Assembly: GCF_009727055.1 (NCBI RefSeq)
Contig: NC_052350.1
Coordinates: 22,554,613 to 22,618,612 of the forward strand
Direction of reading: 5' to 3'
From: Benincasa hispida
Lineage: Eukaryota; Streptophyta; Magnoliopsida; Cucurbitales; Cucurbitaceae
DNA: 64,000 nucleotides
The translations under genes were made by a program, and so were the position numbers. Each line of letters opens with the position of its first letter. Position 1 is the first letter of the stretch. Of this stretch, positions 41,676 through 53,889 are shown one piece after another. The notes under the pieces are model-generated. The model did not search any database and was not told the origin of the DNA. It was given only the letters and a program-made list of their open reading frames with translations.

Positions 41676-43170
41676 TTTTATACTTGGGAAATTCAAAATT
41701 CACCCTCTGGCTTTTCCTTTGCGATGACCAGCTTTTCAAATATAATTCACTTGTACCTCTAATCTTGGCAGTAATGTTCTCCTCAACTTTAGCTACTTCT
41801 TTAAAGAGATCTTTTCTAAGTTTAAATCTGGTAAGCCTCTGCTAAAAAACCTTTTTACCCATTTCTGGCAACTTTGCGTTTAACTTTTTACAATGCGTTC
41901 ATTTAAAAAAAATTCAAAGCTTTGTGATACATTATTAGAGTGAGGCGTTGAACCTGGCTACGCTCTTCGTTTTGGCTTGCCCCTATGAGTGTCACGCGGA
42001 CATCCAACTTCGGTTGCATGCCATATTCAACTTAACTCTTTCCTTAGCTTATTTGGGTTGCACCAGATAGATGAGTTGTTTGTGATATTGACCACATTTC
42101 TGATCCCTATTTGCATTTTACTGGGTTGGTTTGGTAATTATGCGTTGATCTTGGCCACATACTTTCGTTTTGGATTACCTGCAAGGGTGTCATGCGAAGT
42201 ATCCAACTATGGGTAAGTGCATTTCACAACTTTAACTCTTATTAGTTTGGGTTTCCCCTTTGCGCTGATAGTGGAGTTTTTATGATGGTTTTTTCTTTCG
42301 ATTTTTACATTGCAATGTGATGGACGCATTTTCCCGAAGCACTGCCAACCCCCAAACTTAGAAAGTGGTAGTGTCTTTCCCAAAATGCTAAAAATAAACT
42401 CGTTCAGGAATGCAGTAAAAGATGTTTGAGCAGAGGTTTGCACATAATAAAACTTGGAATGTCAAACCTTGAAGAAGCTATTAAAGTGAGGTGAGCCTTG
42501 CGATGTTTAGTTAGTTGATGGAGTGATGCAATGGGTGCTAATCTTTCAACGGAAAGGTAAGCAAACGGACAAAAGAGAATTTCAAAAGGATAATGCATAA
42601 AAGATAACAAGAAAAGAACCTATGAGCAGAATAACAATTGTGACCATACTTTAGAATTCATGCGGACATAGCCATGCGTTGAATGATGGAGAGGATTCTT
42701 CCATTGAAACAAAGCACTGAGGAGAATTATTATCGCACCCATAAGGAGCGAGCGCACACCACATCCAAGAAAGCAGCCGAAAATCCAAAATGACGATAGT
42801 CAAATAAATAAACTAACGTTAACTAGGAAAGCAAAGTAAAGATAGAGTAGAAGACGTCCCTGGAGAAATTGGAGTGAAGCCAATGCAAGGAGTCTTCCAT
42901 GCAGGAGATTGATCTCAACTGCTTAGGTCAAGAGACTCGTCCTAACCATCAGAGCTTCCAGCATTTGATGGCCGCATGTTGGTTAACACGTGCCTAAGAC
43001 TGCTTTCAGCTCATGCGATGGATAGTCTTTCTATCTCGGGTTCAATATTGGCTCTCAGCACATCGCCTTCACTCAAATATTGTTTGCAACTTGGTCGCAC
43101 AAGCTACAATACGCCCATGATAAAAAGGATGCCAGCGAAAACACAAAACTTAAGAAACTATTAGCTACCA
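41676..43170 (-). other. Internal noncoding region of - strand LARD-like element
   Basis: No domain found on either strand. A second CTAAGTTTGGGGG tract (- strand, about 42350-42362) lies ~0.7 kb upstream of the terminal one in element sense. The ORFs at 41989-43306 on both strands show no family features and are taken as chance. Confidence 0.6.
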
Positions 43171-43189
43171 AGTCCCAGTAACGGTGCCA
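43171..43189 (-). other. Primer binding site, tRNA-Asp type, - strand
   Basis: On the - strand TGGCACCGTTACTGGGACT, close to TGGCGCCGTTGCCGGGGA, 6 bp inside the 5' LTR. It fixes the orientation of the element. Confidence 0.85.
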
Positions 43190-43195
43190 AAAACT

Positions 43196-44765
43196 TGATC
43201 GGAGGAAAATATATAATGCATGTCTTATGCTATGCGTTGATCTCCATGCGTCAATGATCATGCATTGAACTGAAGAATATGTATTACTCGTGTATGCGAT
43301 GATCATTTGTTCCTATCACAAGTTTTCTTGCTTTCTCGCCAAGTATAATGAGATCGCAAGTTTCTCGAAGTGATCCGAGGTTGAACTCAGGGATTTGTAG
43401 CTAAATGTGGTGAAGCAATGCGTTTGAAGCGATGAATAAAAGTAAAAGGAAGTTAAAAGACTATGCACTACTCCTACTCCTAACTAAACAGATTGAGCAA
43501 TGGAAGTGACTATGAGAATTGGTAGAGACGCGGCAACTGTTAACGTGTAATAAGATGCATGGAAAAATAATAGAATGGTGGAGGGGATAAATTCACCGCA
43601 TCATTAAACTTGATCACAAGGGTAATCCCAGCTCGCCACACTAACGCGTCGCACACCTCTCGGTGGTCAGCCATATGTTTATATCTCTATAACGCATGGT
43701 TGTGTTGAACATAAGATTATTCCTATCTCTAGGAACAATGCTTATTTTGCTTAGTGAGTTCCACTACTTACCCTCTCGGGTAGTTAGTCGCGGCTAATCA
43801 GCTCATAGAAAGCATTGCGACAACCTCACACTAAGCGAAGAGGATTGACTCACTATACTCGTGCAACGCACAACTCTCGGTGGTTTGCTACATGCTTCAT
43901 ATCTCTATGACACATGATTGAGTATGCGATAATGCTTGTGATCTTACTTAGTTCGTTGCTATGAAAATAAGTGATGATAGAGAAGAAGATAATGAAGATG
44001 GTGTCGAAGGAAACAAAGAGATGCATTGATTACAAAATGTAATACAATACATAGATAAGAAGAGAGGTGGAGGGCTAGAAGTAGGCAATCTCTTGCTTCC
44101 ATCAGATGTATGTCAAGGCTGCCGGTGGTGCCATGGATGAGCGGTGGAGTAGTCTTTCTCGAGCTCTATCTCTTGCAAAGCTCCAGTCGTTACTCGGAAT
44201 GGGTTAAAAGAACTCTCAAAGAATGTCCTGCTCACGCTCTCATCTATGATCACAAAGATCTGCCTTAAGGCAGAAGCATGGATACCTTGAATTTGGGCTC
44301 TAAGGCTCTATTTATCGAGCTCAAACACCGGCAGCATTGGTGGTCCCGCTTAAAATCAATGCCACTTTTGGTGCGGTAGGTGAAATATCAACATCATCTT
44401 TTTTATACTCCCAAGGTATGCGTTCATGCTTGTTTTCCAAAGTACCATTGCATCCCACCAACCTTACGATCACCCTTCTATCATGGTTATTACTCTGTAG
44501 CCGCAACATTCATGCAATGAACGTATGCGATCAATAGCCACAACATCCATGCGATGAACGCACGATCAACTCCTGTGATAGCTACAAAAATAGACATGTT
44601 GACACCGAATAACGCATAATATTGGGTTAGTCGAAATTTTCAGTGCTGATCGATGCAAGCTCACTTTTCACATGAATTCTTAGTATTATCAACACATATT
44701 CTACTTGTTAGCCCTCATAATTCTAAATAAAAGGCTACAATAGCTTGTATTTCTACCAGCTATCA
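43196..44765 (-). repeat. 5' LTR of - strand LARD-like element
   Basis: Plus-strand TGATCGGAGG...CAGCTATCA. Pairs with 40155-41639. Confidence 0.9.
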
Positions 44766-46060
44766 ACCATTAACCATGTTTGTTCTTCATTTTGTTAACA
44801 TCATCTTTTTTATACTCCCAAGGGAATTAGTTACTGGCGGCAACTAGATGCTAGTGAGATGATTATGCGAGTTAGAACGAGGCACGTCGTCTCATCTGTA
44901 GTAATGGAGGTCTCCGATTGACTTTACAGACCAAATTTCTTGTTTAGAAAGATGTATTTGTAGTTCCTGATTTGAGAAGGAACTTAGTTTCTATAAAGTG
45001 CTTGTTAGAAAATCTTATCAAATTAACTTTTCTTTTAATAAAATGTTTATTACAAAGAATGGTGTTGATATTTGTTTTGAAAAAATGGAAAATAATTTGT
45101 ATGTGCTAAGGCCGTTAGCAACAAATGCCCTCTATAACATAAAGATGTTTAAAACTTTTGTAACTCAACATAAAAGTCTTAGAATTTCTCCTAAGAAAAA
45201 TTTCCAACTTTGGCACCTAAGACTAGGATACATCAATCTCAATAGGATTGAGAGGTTGGTGAATAATGGACTTCTAAGCGTGGGAAGAAACTTCTTTACC
45301 TGTGTATGAGTCATGCCTTAAAGGTAAGATGACTAAGAGACCTTTTACTAGAGAAGGTCATAGGGCCAAAGAACCTCTAGAGCTAGTACATTTAGACCTT
45401 TGTGGTCCGATGAGTGTAAAAGCTAGGGGAGGTTATGAATATTTCATCACTTTTACTGATGATTATTCAAGATATAGGTACATTTATTTAATGCAACATA
45501 AGTCTGAATCTTTTGAAAAGTTCAAAGAATTCAAGGCTGAAGTTGAAAATGCATTAAATAAAATGATTAAAACATTTTGATCTGATCAAGGTGGAGAGTT
45601 TATGGATTTAACATTCCAAAACTATATGATAGAACATGAAATTGTATCCTAACTCTCAGCACTTGGTACACCTCAGCAAAATGGTGTATCAGAAAGGAGA
45701 AATTGAACCCTATTAGACATGGTTCGATCTATGATGAGTTACGCTTCCTTACCTGACTCGTTTTGGGATTATGCAGTAGAGACTGCAACTTACATCCTGA
45801 ACTGCATTCCCTCCAAGTGTGTTGCCAGAACACCTTTAGAGTTATGGAATGATTGTAAAGCTAGTTTACGTCATTTCAGGATCTGGGGGTGCCCAGCAAA
45901 TATGTTTGAGGCTAATCCTAAGAAACTGGAACCACATTCAAGGTTATCCCTATTTGTAGGCTACCCCAAGGGAATGAGAGGTGGTTATTTCTTTGAACCT
46001 AAGGAAAAAAAGTATTTGTATCGAAAAATGCTACTTTTCTTGAGAAAGACCACATAAGGG
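44766..46060 (+). pseudogene. Copia protease end and integrase
   Basis: After the insertion the protease resumes (NHVCSSF). Frame 44998-45309 has the GAG-pre-integrase zinc-binding domain (LWHLRLGYINLNRIERLVNN). Frame 45302-45580 has CLKGKMTKRPFT and the integrase core start LVHLDLCGPM (first catalytic Asp) with YFITFTDDYSRY. A TGA replaces Arg just before SDQGGEF (second Asp, about 45577-45600). LGTPQQNGVSERRN (third catalytic Glu) is at about 45660-45705, broken by TAA and TGA. Frame 45719-46057 holds the C-terminal part (CIPSKCVARTPLELW, FRIWGCPA, LFVGYPKGMRGGYFF). The stops are of the C-to-T type. Confidence 0.9.
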
Positions 46061-47437
46061 AGCACAGGCCCAAAATTAAGATTGTGTTGAATGTGATTTC
46101 CAAAGAAACTATTGAACAACAAGAGTTGTTGAAGAATCTAATACCTCAACAAGAGTTGTTGAAATAGGTTCATCTAGTAAGTCAAATCCACTTCAACTGT
46201 TGAGGGAACTTCGACGTAGTAAGAGGGTTGCGAACCCATCTATTCTCTATATGGGTTTAATTGAAATCCTAGCTATGGTAGCTGATGGCGAAGTTGAGGA
46301 TCCATTGAATTACAAGAAGGCAATGGAGGATGTTGACAGAGATGAATGGAGTTGACTATGAGGAGACTTTCTCACCTGTTGCCATGCTTAAGTCTATCTG
46401 GATCCTCCTATCCATTGCCTCATATTATGACTATGAAATTCGGCAAATGGATGTCAATACTTCTTTTCTGTATGAAAATCTTGAGGAGACTATTTACATG
46501 GTGCAACCCGAGGGATTCATAACCCAAGGTCAAGAGCAAAAGGTTTGCAAGCTTAATCAGTCCATTTATGGACTGAATCATGCATCTCAATCTTGGAACA
46601 TAAGGTTTGATACTACGATTAAATTTTATGGCTTTGATCAAAACATTGATGAGCCTTGTGTATACAAGAAGATCATCAATAGTCCAACAGTTTTTCTAGT
46701 GTTGTATGTAGATGATATCCTACTTATTAGGAATGATGTAGGTTTACTGACTACAATTAAGAATTGGCTAGCGACCTAATTCCAAATTAAAGATTTGGGA
46801 GAGGCTCAGTTTGTTATGGGTATTCAGATCTTTCGAGATCGAAAGAACAACATGCTAGCTCTATCTTAGGCGTCATATATTGACAAGATGCTTCTCAAAT
46901 ATTTGATGCAGACTCCAAGAGGGGCTTATTGCCTTTCAGGCACAGAGTTACATTGTCTAAGGAAAAATGTCCTAAGATACCTCAAGAGGTTGAGGAGATG
47001 AGACGGATCTTCTATGCATTTGTTGTGGTCAGCTTGATGTATGTGATGTTATTAACTAGACCTGACATCTGCTATGCAATGGGGATAGTCAGTAGATATC
47101 AATCTAATCCAGGATTAGATCATTGGATAGCCATTAAGAATATCCTCAAGTATCTATGAAGAACGAGAGACTACATGCTTGTGTATGGTTATAAGGATTT
47201 GATCCTTATGGGATACACAGACTCTGATTTTCAGACTGATAAGGATTCTAGGAAATCGATATCAGAATCAGTGTTCATTCTTTCAGATGGGTAGTAGTAT
47301 GGCAAAGCACCAAGCAAGGGTGCATTGCTGACTCCACCATGGAGGCTGAGTATGTAGTGGCTTGTGAAGCTACTAAGGAAGTCGTTTGTATTTTGCTTAT
47401 ATTGTACACCCCACTAGCTTTAGGTCAAATGGTAGAT
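46061..47437 (+). pseudogene. Copia RT and RNase H, deleted at both ends
   Basis: The linker ends in DRDEW and jumps straight to GVDYEETFSPVAMLK: about 55 codons of the RT N-terminus are missing at about 46348. Frame 46330-46779 then carries IRQMDVNTSFL, GLNHASQSWN, and the catalytic LVLYVDDILLI. RNase H follows (46929-47159: RPDICYAMGIVSRYQSNP; then TMEAEYVVACEATKEV). The last ~150 bp of RNase H is replaced by unrelated sequence at about 47388. A degraded polypurine tract (CAAATGGTAGAT) precedes the 3' LTR. Confidence 0.88.
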
Positions 47438-48007
47438 TGTTGTGGTTGATGCCTTAAATTTTGTAGGGTTCTATAGTTTGCAAACATTATTGAACAAACT
47501 CATTATGTATTCAATAAAATATTTGATATTTTATTCTTTGTCTATAAAATATGTGATATTTTAGTTGCATTAACCACAAACCAATAAACTAACATCCAAG
47601 GTTATCTTTGTAACTTAAACATGTATGTGGAGACATACGAATGGATCATGTTTAAGTGATAATCTAAATGGTCTGTAGTAGGTGGATAAGGCTGGGTACT
47701 TTATCCTGGTGCCACTACGAGTATGGCCTGCCTTGTAGATGTTACAATTGTTGTAAAGTACTATAAATGATCTGATCCTGATCATTCATGTATTAGACAT
47801 GCGAGCGGGGATATTCTATACAAAAAATTTTGTATAAGACCAGACCACGAAATGTTTAGTCTCCTCATATAACACCGTTCATAATAGAGACTTACATTTC
47901 ACCAAGATGACCATAGGTAACATGACCTTAATCTTGAGTGAGGTGTAAACTCCTGCCTATAAGAGCAATCCTTTGATTTTTATGGGTGAGAGTGGCCAGA
48001 TCGCCAA
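47438..48007 (+). repeat. 3' LTR, left piece
   Basis: TGTTGTGGTTGATGCC start. Interrupted at 48007 within GCCAGATCGCC(G)ACTCAAC, and continues at 59295/59300. Confidence 0.9.
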
Positions 48008-48321
48008 TGAAGGAAATCAGAAGCGAGATTTCCATGAGCAGCGGAACAAGATTATAACAAATTAACATCATGAATGAAGAAATATTTATAATCGACTTCA
48101 CACAAACGGTTATACAATTCATACAGAGAAATTACAACATGAAAAACTACAATGCACAGAAAGCAAACTCTATGTACGTATGAAGATGCGTCTCCACTCT
48201 CCGTTACGTGACCACTTGAACAATTAGCAACCTCGAACGCTCGATCTACACGACCGCAACACAGCACGAACACTTCACGCTCAACCTCAACGAACGCCTC
48301 AGTCACGAACTCCTCCGTAAT
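48008..48321 (-). repeat. LTR terminal fragment
   Basis: Plus-strand TGAAGGAAATC..GAGCAGCGGAACAAG, matching the LTR end at 56785-57100. It stops at 48321 and passes into gag/protease sequence. Confidence 0.85.
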
Positions 48322-48486
48322 TGAATCGAGGATCCAGGCAGAATGATCATTTTCTACCAGACATGTCTCCAAGACAAATAAATCATATTTACTGTCTTGT
48401 CTTCTCTTTTGGAGAGTAGTGGGATCGAGGTTGTTTGCCATGAAATTCGTTTCACACGATTCTTTCCACTGTAAGTAATCGGTCAT
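48322..48486 (-). pseudogene. Residual gag joined to protease, second unit
   Basis: From ATG at 48486: MTDYLQWKESCETNFMANN, then RRQDSKYDLFVLETCLVEND, HSAWILDS. The gag core is absent, as in 53890-54080. The open frame runs on into LTR sequence to 48052, so its last ~90 residues are a chance fusion. Confidence 0.8.
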
Positions 48487-50916
48487 TTTTAAAAGCTTTA
48501 AACGAAAATACTAACGAGTTTCTGAAAATAAAAACACATTGACCCATGTTAGGTTTGAAGCAAATACCCGTTGTAAAAAAAAAACATCCAATAAGGTTTT
48601 AGAAAAACTAACATGAACCCCATGTGGCATCTAGTTTTGCAATGACGCTTTAAAGGTTTAGGACAAAAGCCGTCAAAGGGAGGTCAGTCATCCCTCCTCT
48701 TTGAGAAGTTCTCAACTAGTCATTAATACCAGAACAACTCTTGCTCCTATAACGACAAGCCATCATTGATTTTGCCAATAGATCATGAACTTACTTAATA
48801 ATCTCCCGTAAGTGTGACCTGCCATTTTAAGCCTTTGAGGTCCGTCCCAAAAGGCCAATCCAAATGGAAAAGATGCGATTGGGGTAAAACCCGACCCTAT
48901 CCATTTCTAGAGCTCACCTTGATATTGACCAACTGCACAAAACCCATCCGAAGGGGGATGCTCCGAAGGCGACACGAGGGCGTACAGAATGATCTCACGG
49001 TGTGAACCAACGATAGAGACCATAGGACGTGTTGACACATACTCTTCACCCACTTACTATAAACACTCTCTCCGTCCACCTTGATATTGACTCATGCAAA
49101 CACCATCTGAAGGGGGATGCATTCTGGACATCTCGAGGCCAAGCATGAATCTCACGGTATGAACATATAGGGAGAGACGTGAGTGAAATCATAGACATAT
49201 CTGATACGCCCCTTCCTCCCACTGAGTATTTTATAACCTAGGGTTTACCTTACTTAGAAAAAACACGGCTAAAGATTTTAACTAAGTGACTTTTAGATTT
49301 TCCCAAGAGTAACATTTACCTTAGATAGTGAAACAACTTTTGATCATCATCCATCTTTAACGGAATATTTGACCAAAACGTTGCATGTTTGTTGAAAATC
49401 TATCTAATTCATCTTTTCATGTAGGTTCCCAAGTAGGGGTGTTATGTTTCTGTCAACTTAAGAACCCCAGCCTAGCCAGAACCCACATTAGACAAAAGGT
49501 CTCTTATTAATAGGTTTACAACAAATTTAATCTTTTATTCCAACCAATTTAATCCTATTAAACCGATTTTAAAAGATTAATCTAGGTTACTAAACTATTT
49601 AGAACCACTTGAACTTAGGTCTATCTCAATCCAATTTTAAAACCCTTTTAAAAAAAACTTAAATTCACCTTAAGTCCGCATGCAACTCTAAAGTATTGAT
49701 TTTAGGTCTAATTTCCTTTATAACACTTATAAACGAAAACAGCCACAATGTTCAGCTAACGCATGCAAGACATTCATAATGCTTACAAACAGCCTAAGTG
49801 TCATGCTCAATGCATTGTTCATTCATTGCTACTTATTTTATATAACACTTATACAAAATAACAATGAAACAAGCAAAATATGCTTCCATTCACCCTTAGA
49901 CTATAGCATTTATAATAAAAGGATGATGCATGATAATGCTCACTGCATGCATAATATAACTCTTATATTTCATGATGCATGCGCATGCTTTCAAGTAATT
50001 TCTTCATGCAATATTATAACATTTATAATACATGACGTATGAATAATTGTACAACCTAAGGTGGGTTTTTAGCTATATGAAAAACACTTTGGCATATAAG
50101 CACCATACATCACATGTATAAGCAATAAAAGTTGATGAACCGGGTAAAATTTCCTTAAAACACAAAAAGGAAAGCTAACTATTACAAAGACAAGGATTCT
50201 CCGATTCAAACAGGCGAACTGAGTCTTAAACCACTCGGCAAAGCATCGCTTTTCCAACCATCCATCGTGTATTAAGCACCCCGCGATCGTCTACACGATA
50301 AAACAAACACTTCATTCTATCGTTTACCAGCACTTCAGAATTAAATGATCGTTTAGCATTTACTATACAATCATCTAGAAAAATCCAAACGATCGTTTAG
50401 ATATTACAACACGATCGTGTACCGTTACTAAGTGATGAAGCCTGAATTACACGATCGCTTAGCGCGCTTCGCAACATGCCCCCCTTCTGCGATCGTCTAA
50501 GCGACTACGATGCCGTAAAGCACCATCGCCTAAGCGATTGCTTAGCTAGTGCCTCCGGTAATCGCATACGCGCGATTCACATAGGTAGTAACTAAAGCGA
50601 TGGAAGACTTGCTAACTATGCGATCGTTTAGCGCGTGCCTTCTACTAAACGACGAGCATCACATGCTCCCACTACGATCGTCTACCTCCAGCGCCTACGT
50701 GATCGCGCAACCAACACTATGTGATATGGTAAATGATTTACCCCATCGCTTATAGCTAAACAATCGATTAGAAAATACTGCACGATCATCTAAAAAAACT
50801 ACTAAACGTTCACTTAGTTAAATCCCAACGATCGTTGACCTGAGGTTACATGATCCGACCAACGCTTGGTCTTCTTCTTCGTTGAGAACTGCATCACCAT
50901 GTACCGAAGCTTTATC
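48487..50916 (-). other. Copia leader, second copy, - strand
   Basis: Collinear with 54081-56512 with scattered differences. Shared features include the TTTTTAAAAGCTTTAAACGA start, CACCATCCGAAGGGGGATGC-like blocks, and the CGATCG array at 50280-50850. It lacks the primer site and the ~270 bp next to it. Confidence 0.85.
50283..50850 (-). repeat. CGATCG motif array in leader
   Basis: Eight exact CGATCG palindromes (for example near 50283, 50389, 50412, 50452, 50489, 50621, 50674, 50828) plus many one-off variants. Most are followed by T(T/C)TA(G/C), so the common form is ACGATCGTTTAG or, on the element's own strand, CTAAACGATCGT. Spacing is irregular. Confidence 0.75.
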
Positions 50917-51359
50917 TATGGTCGTTTAGGTGAGATGCAAGTCTCTAGTATCAACGGCGTTATATATAGAGTCTAGTCATCTCGTGGTCCAGGTCTTTTA
51001 CAAACTCTTTGTATAGGATATCCCCGCTCCACGTCTCCACCTAAATGATCAGGATCTACCATCTGTAGTAGTTTACAACACTTGCAAACCTCTACAAAGC
51101 GGGCCGTATCCGTAGTGTCACCAGGATCAGGTATCCCACCTTAATCCTTATACTACAGACCGATTTAGGTTATCATTTAAGGCATGATCCACTTATATAT
51201 TACATATACACGCTTAAGTTCACATAAGATAACCAAGGAGCTTTGTTTATTAGATATAAGTAAATGCAAGAATTAAATAACACTTATTTTATTCATTGAA
51301 CAATGTGTATCTTTACAAAACAACGAGACTCCGGGAGAATTAGGACACCCATCCCAACA
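50917..51359 (-). repeat. LTR start fragment
   Basis: On the - strand begins TGTTGGGATGGGTGTCC at 51359. Matches 58568-59006 closely, with differences of a few percent by eye. Broken at 50917, where leader sequence begins. Confidence 0.88.
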
Positions 51360-51370
51360 ATCTCCCACTT
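51360..51370 (-). other. Polypurine tract, - strand
   Basis: AAGTGGGAGAT on the - strand, directly before the LTR start. Confidence 0.85.
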
Positions 51371-52204
51371 GTCCTATGACTCGGGAGACTAATGTACAAT
51401 ACAATATAAAAATATACAATATAAATAAACTAGGGCATACCTCAGTATCATCTCCCACTTGCCATAGATAAGATGCCGCATGTCCCACAGATCCAGACTC
51501 TCCAGGTGACCCTCAAACACTTTAGCTGTGAGGGCCTTTATAAAGGGATCAGCCGTGAGGGCCTTTGTAAAGGGATCAACAATGTGATCTGCTCGACTAT
51601 CACATCATCGCGATGCACAATCTCTCTGATCAGGTGATATTTCCGTTCTATGTGCTTACCTCGACGATGATTTTGAGGCTCCTTCGAATTTGCCACAGCC
51701 CCGCTGTTATCACAATAAAGAGTGATAGGCAAATCCATATTAGGAACAACTTCCAAATCTGTAAGGAACTTCCTCCGCCAAATAACCTCTTTAGCTGCTT
51801 CACAAGCCGCGACGTATTCAGCTTCCAAAGTGGAGTCCGTGATGCATCCTTGCTTGATGCTTCACCAAACTATAGCCTCTCTATTCAGAGTAAACACTGA
51901 CCCTGATGTCGATTTGCGAGAATCTTGATCGGTCTGAAATTTAGAGTCCATGTATCCTGTAAGGATCAAATTCTTATCTCCATACACAGGCATGTAGTCC
52001 CTCGTTCTCCGAAGATACATGAGGATCTTCTTGATCGCCGTCCAGTGATCAAATCTTGGATTGGACTGATACTGATTGACAATCCCTACTGCATAGAAAA
52101 TGTCGGGTCTGGTACACAACATAGCATACACCAAGCTTCCTACAGCAAAAGCATAGGGAATCCGTCTCATTTTCTCAACCTCTTGAGGTGTCTTAGGACA
52201 TTGA
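51371..52204 (-). pseudogene. Copia RNase H, - strand
   Basis: Frames 52170-51862 (AVGSLVYAMLCTRPDIFYAV, SGSVFTLN) and 51828-51538 (MEAEYVAACEAAKEVIW, LYCDNSGAVANS, HIERKYHLIREIV). The first catalytic region reads GYMDSKF instead of the usual GYTDSDF. A 27-bp in-frame duplication lies at the C-terminus (51524-51577). Not functional. Confidence 0.88.
51524..51577 (-). repeat. 27-bp in-frame tandem duplication
   Basis: AGCTGTGAGGGCCTTTATAA + AGGGATC (51524-51550) is repeated with two changes at 51551-51577. It duplicates nine codons (DPFTKALTA type) near the end of RNase H. Confidence 0.9.
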
Positions 52205-52944
52205 TCCTTAACAGAACGATTCCATGCCTGAAAGGTAACAAACTCCCCTTGGAATCTGCATCTTGTACCTGATCAACATTTGATCAATGTACAATGCCTG
52301 AGACAGGGCTAACCGTTTGTTCTTGCGATCCCGAATGATCTGGATCCCGAGAACATACTGTGCCTTACCCAAATCTTTCATTTCGAACTGGGTAGCTAGC
52401 CAACTCTTAATGTCAGTCAGATATCCTACATCATTTCCAATGAGTAGGATATTATCCTCATATAGTACTAGGAAAGCTATTGAGCTGATGATGATCTTCT
52501 TGTAAACACAAGGCTCATCAATGTTCTGGTCAAAGCCAAACGACTTGACAGCAGTATCAAATCTGATGTTCCAAGATTGAGATGCTTGTTTCAGCCCATA
52601 AATGGACTTATTAAGCTTGCAAACTCTTTGCTCTTGATCTGGAACTACGAACCCCTCTGGTTGAGTCATATAGATGGTCTCCCCAAGATTGCCATTCAGA
52701 AAGGCAGTCTTGACGTCCATTTGCCATATTTCATAATCATAAAATGTGGCTATGGACAGGAGAATCCTGATAGACTTTAGCATGACAATAGGTGAGAAAG
52801 TTTCCTCATAGTTAACTCTCTCAACTTAGGTATAACCCTTTGCCACGAGCCTAGCCTTAAAGGTTTGCACCTTTCCATCTACACCTTTCTTACGCTTATA
52901 GATCCACTTACACCCAATAGGTCTTACCCCATTAGGTGGATCAA
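52205..52944 (-). pseudogene. Copia reverse transcriptase, - strand
   Basis: Frame 52783-52208 (191 codons): MLKSIRILLSIATFYDYEIW, QMDVKTAFLNGNL, GLKQASQSWN, then LVLYEDNILLIGND where the catalytic YVDD has become YEDN, and FEMKDLGKAQYVLGIQI. The upstream part (about 52784-52944) includes PIGCKWIYKRKKGVDGK and WELVDPPNG. The loss of both catalytic Asp positions' context rules out activity. Confidence 0.9.
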
Positions 52945-52994
52945 CAAGCTCCCAGACGTTGTTGAAATACAAGCTCCCAGACGTTGTTGAAGTA
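52945..52994 (-). repeat. 25-bp duplication at a deletion junction
   Basis: CAAGCTCCCAGACGTTGTTG + AAATA at 52945-52969 is repeated at 52970-52994. The duplicate joins the RT-side linker (YFNNVWELVDPP) directly to the integrase LERRNK region. About 0.6 kb of integrase C-terminus and linker are missing. Confidence 0.85.
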
Positions 52995-53889
52995 CCTTGT
53001 TTCTTCTTTCTAATACACCATTCTGCTGAGGTGTACCTAGGGCCGAGAGTTGGGATGCAATCCCATGTCCTATCATATAGTTTGGGAATTGGAGGTCCAT
53101 ATACTCTCCACCACGATCATATCGTAGTGCTTTTATCTTCTTGCCTAACAAGTTTTCAACTTCAGCCTTCTACTCTTTGAATTTGTTAAGGGCTTCATAC
53201 TTACGTTGCATTAGGAAGAGATACCCAAACCTTGAATAATCATCTACGAAAGAGATGAAATATTCATACCCACCTTGAGCTCTAACATTCATCGGCCACA
53301 AAGGTCTAAATGTACAAGCTCTAAGGCTTTCTTGGCTCTATAAACTTTTCCAGTAAAAAGTCGTTTGGTCATCTTGCCTTCGAGGCATGATTCACATATC
53401 GGAAAGGAGTTTTCTTCTAAACTCTTTAGAAGTCCACTCTTCACCAACTTCTCAATCCTATTGAGGTTGATGTGACCTAATCTTAGATGCCAAACATGGG
53501 CGTTTTCCTTTGGAGAAACCTTTGGTCTTTTAGCTGTTGTTGCCATACTGAACATTTCAGTGTTAAAAAAGGCTTTTATGACTAACGGCCTTAGTACATA
53601 TAAGTTATTTTCCATTGAACCAGAACCAATCTCCACTCCATTCTTGAAAATAAACACTTTATTCTAAGAAAAGGAGACGGTATAGCCTTGTTCAACGAGA
53701 CAAGAAACCGAGATTAAGTTCATCTTAATATGAAGAACTATAAAAACATTATCCAGTAACAGATAACGTTTCTTGTCAACAAATAACTTCAGTCTGCCGA
53801 CAACAACAGCTGAAACAACCTCACCATTATCGAACCGAAGAGTCATCTCTCCCTGTGGCAACATTTGCTAGAAACTAAATCCTTGGTAA
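52995..53889 (-). pseudogene. Copia integrase, - strand
   Basis: Frame 53864-53664 (end of protease domain: MTLRFDNGEVVSAVVVGRLK, LDNVFIV). Frame 53657-53289 has HVWHLRLGHINLNRIEKL (His-Cys zinc domain, with ICESCLEGKM) and LVHLDLCG. Then the DDE core: LRYDRGGEY (53151-52924 frame) and GTPQQNGVLERRN. The C-terminal domain is deleted. Confidence 0.88.

Larger units (their letters stand above)
40155..44765 (-). mobile_element. Non-autonomous Gypsy-type element (LARD-like), - strand
   Basis: 4.6 kb. LTRs 40155-41639 (3') and 43196-44765 (5'), internal 1.56 kb without protein domains. On the - strand it has a tRNA-Asp type primer site next to the 5' LTR and a polypurine tract next to the 3' LTR. 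GCCAT (40150-40154) and ACCAT (44766-44770) fit a 5-bp target duplication with one change. The 5' LTR has a ~130-bp segment (about 43733-43858) absent from the 3' LTR. Different sequence family from 10472-15598 but the same build. Confidence 0.88.

Noticed and set aside
42404..42443. Possible coding exon linked to the CCCCCAAACTTAG tract
   Set aside because: The tract is the reverse complement of a retrotransposon polypurine tract, not a coding signal.
41989..43306. Several 60-78 codon frames on both strands as a possible small-protein cluster
   Set aside because: They lie in the noncoding interior of a LARD-like element and show no shared motif.
48052..48486. 144-codon - strand frame resembling a novel protein with a gag-like start
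   Set aside because: Only the first ~55 residues are gag/protease remnant. The rest is translated LTR sequence across a deletion junction.
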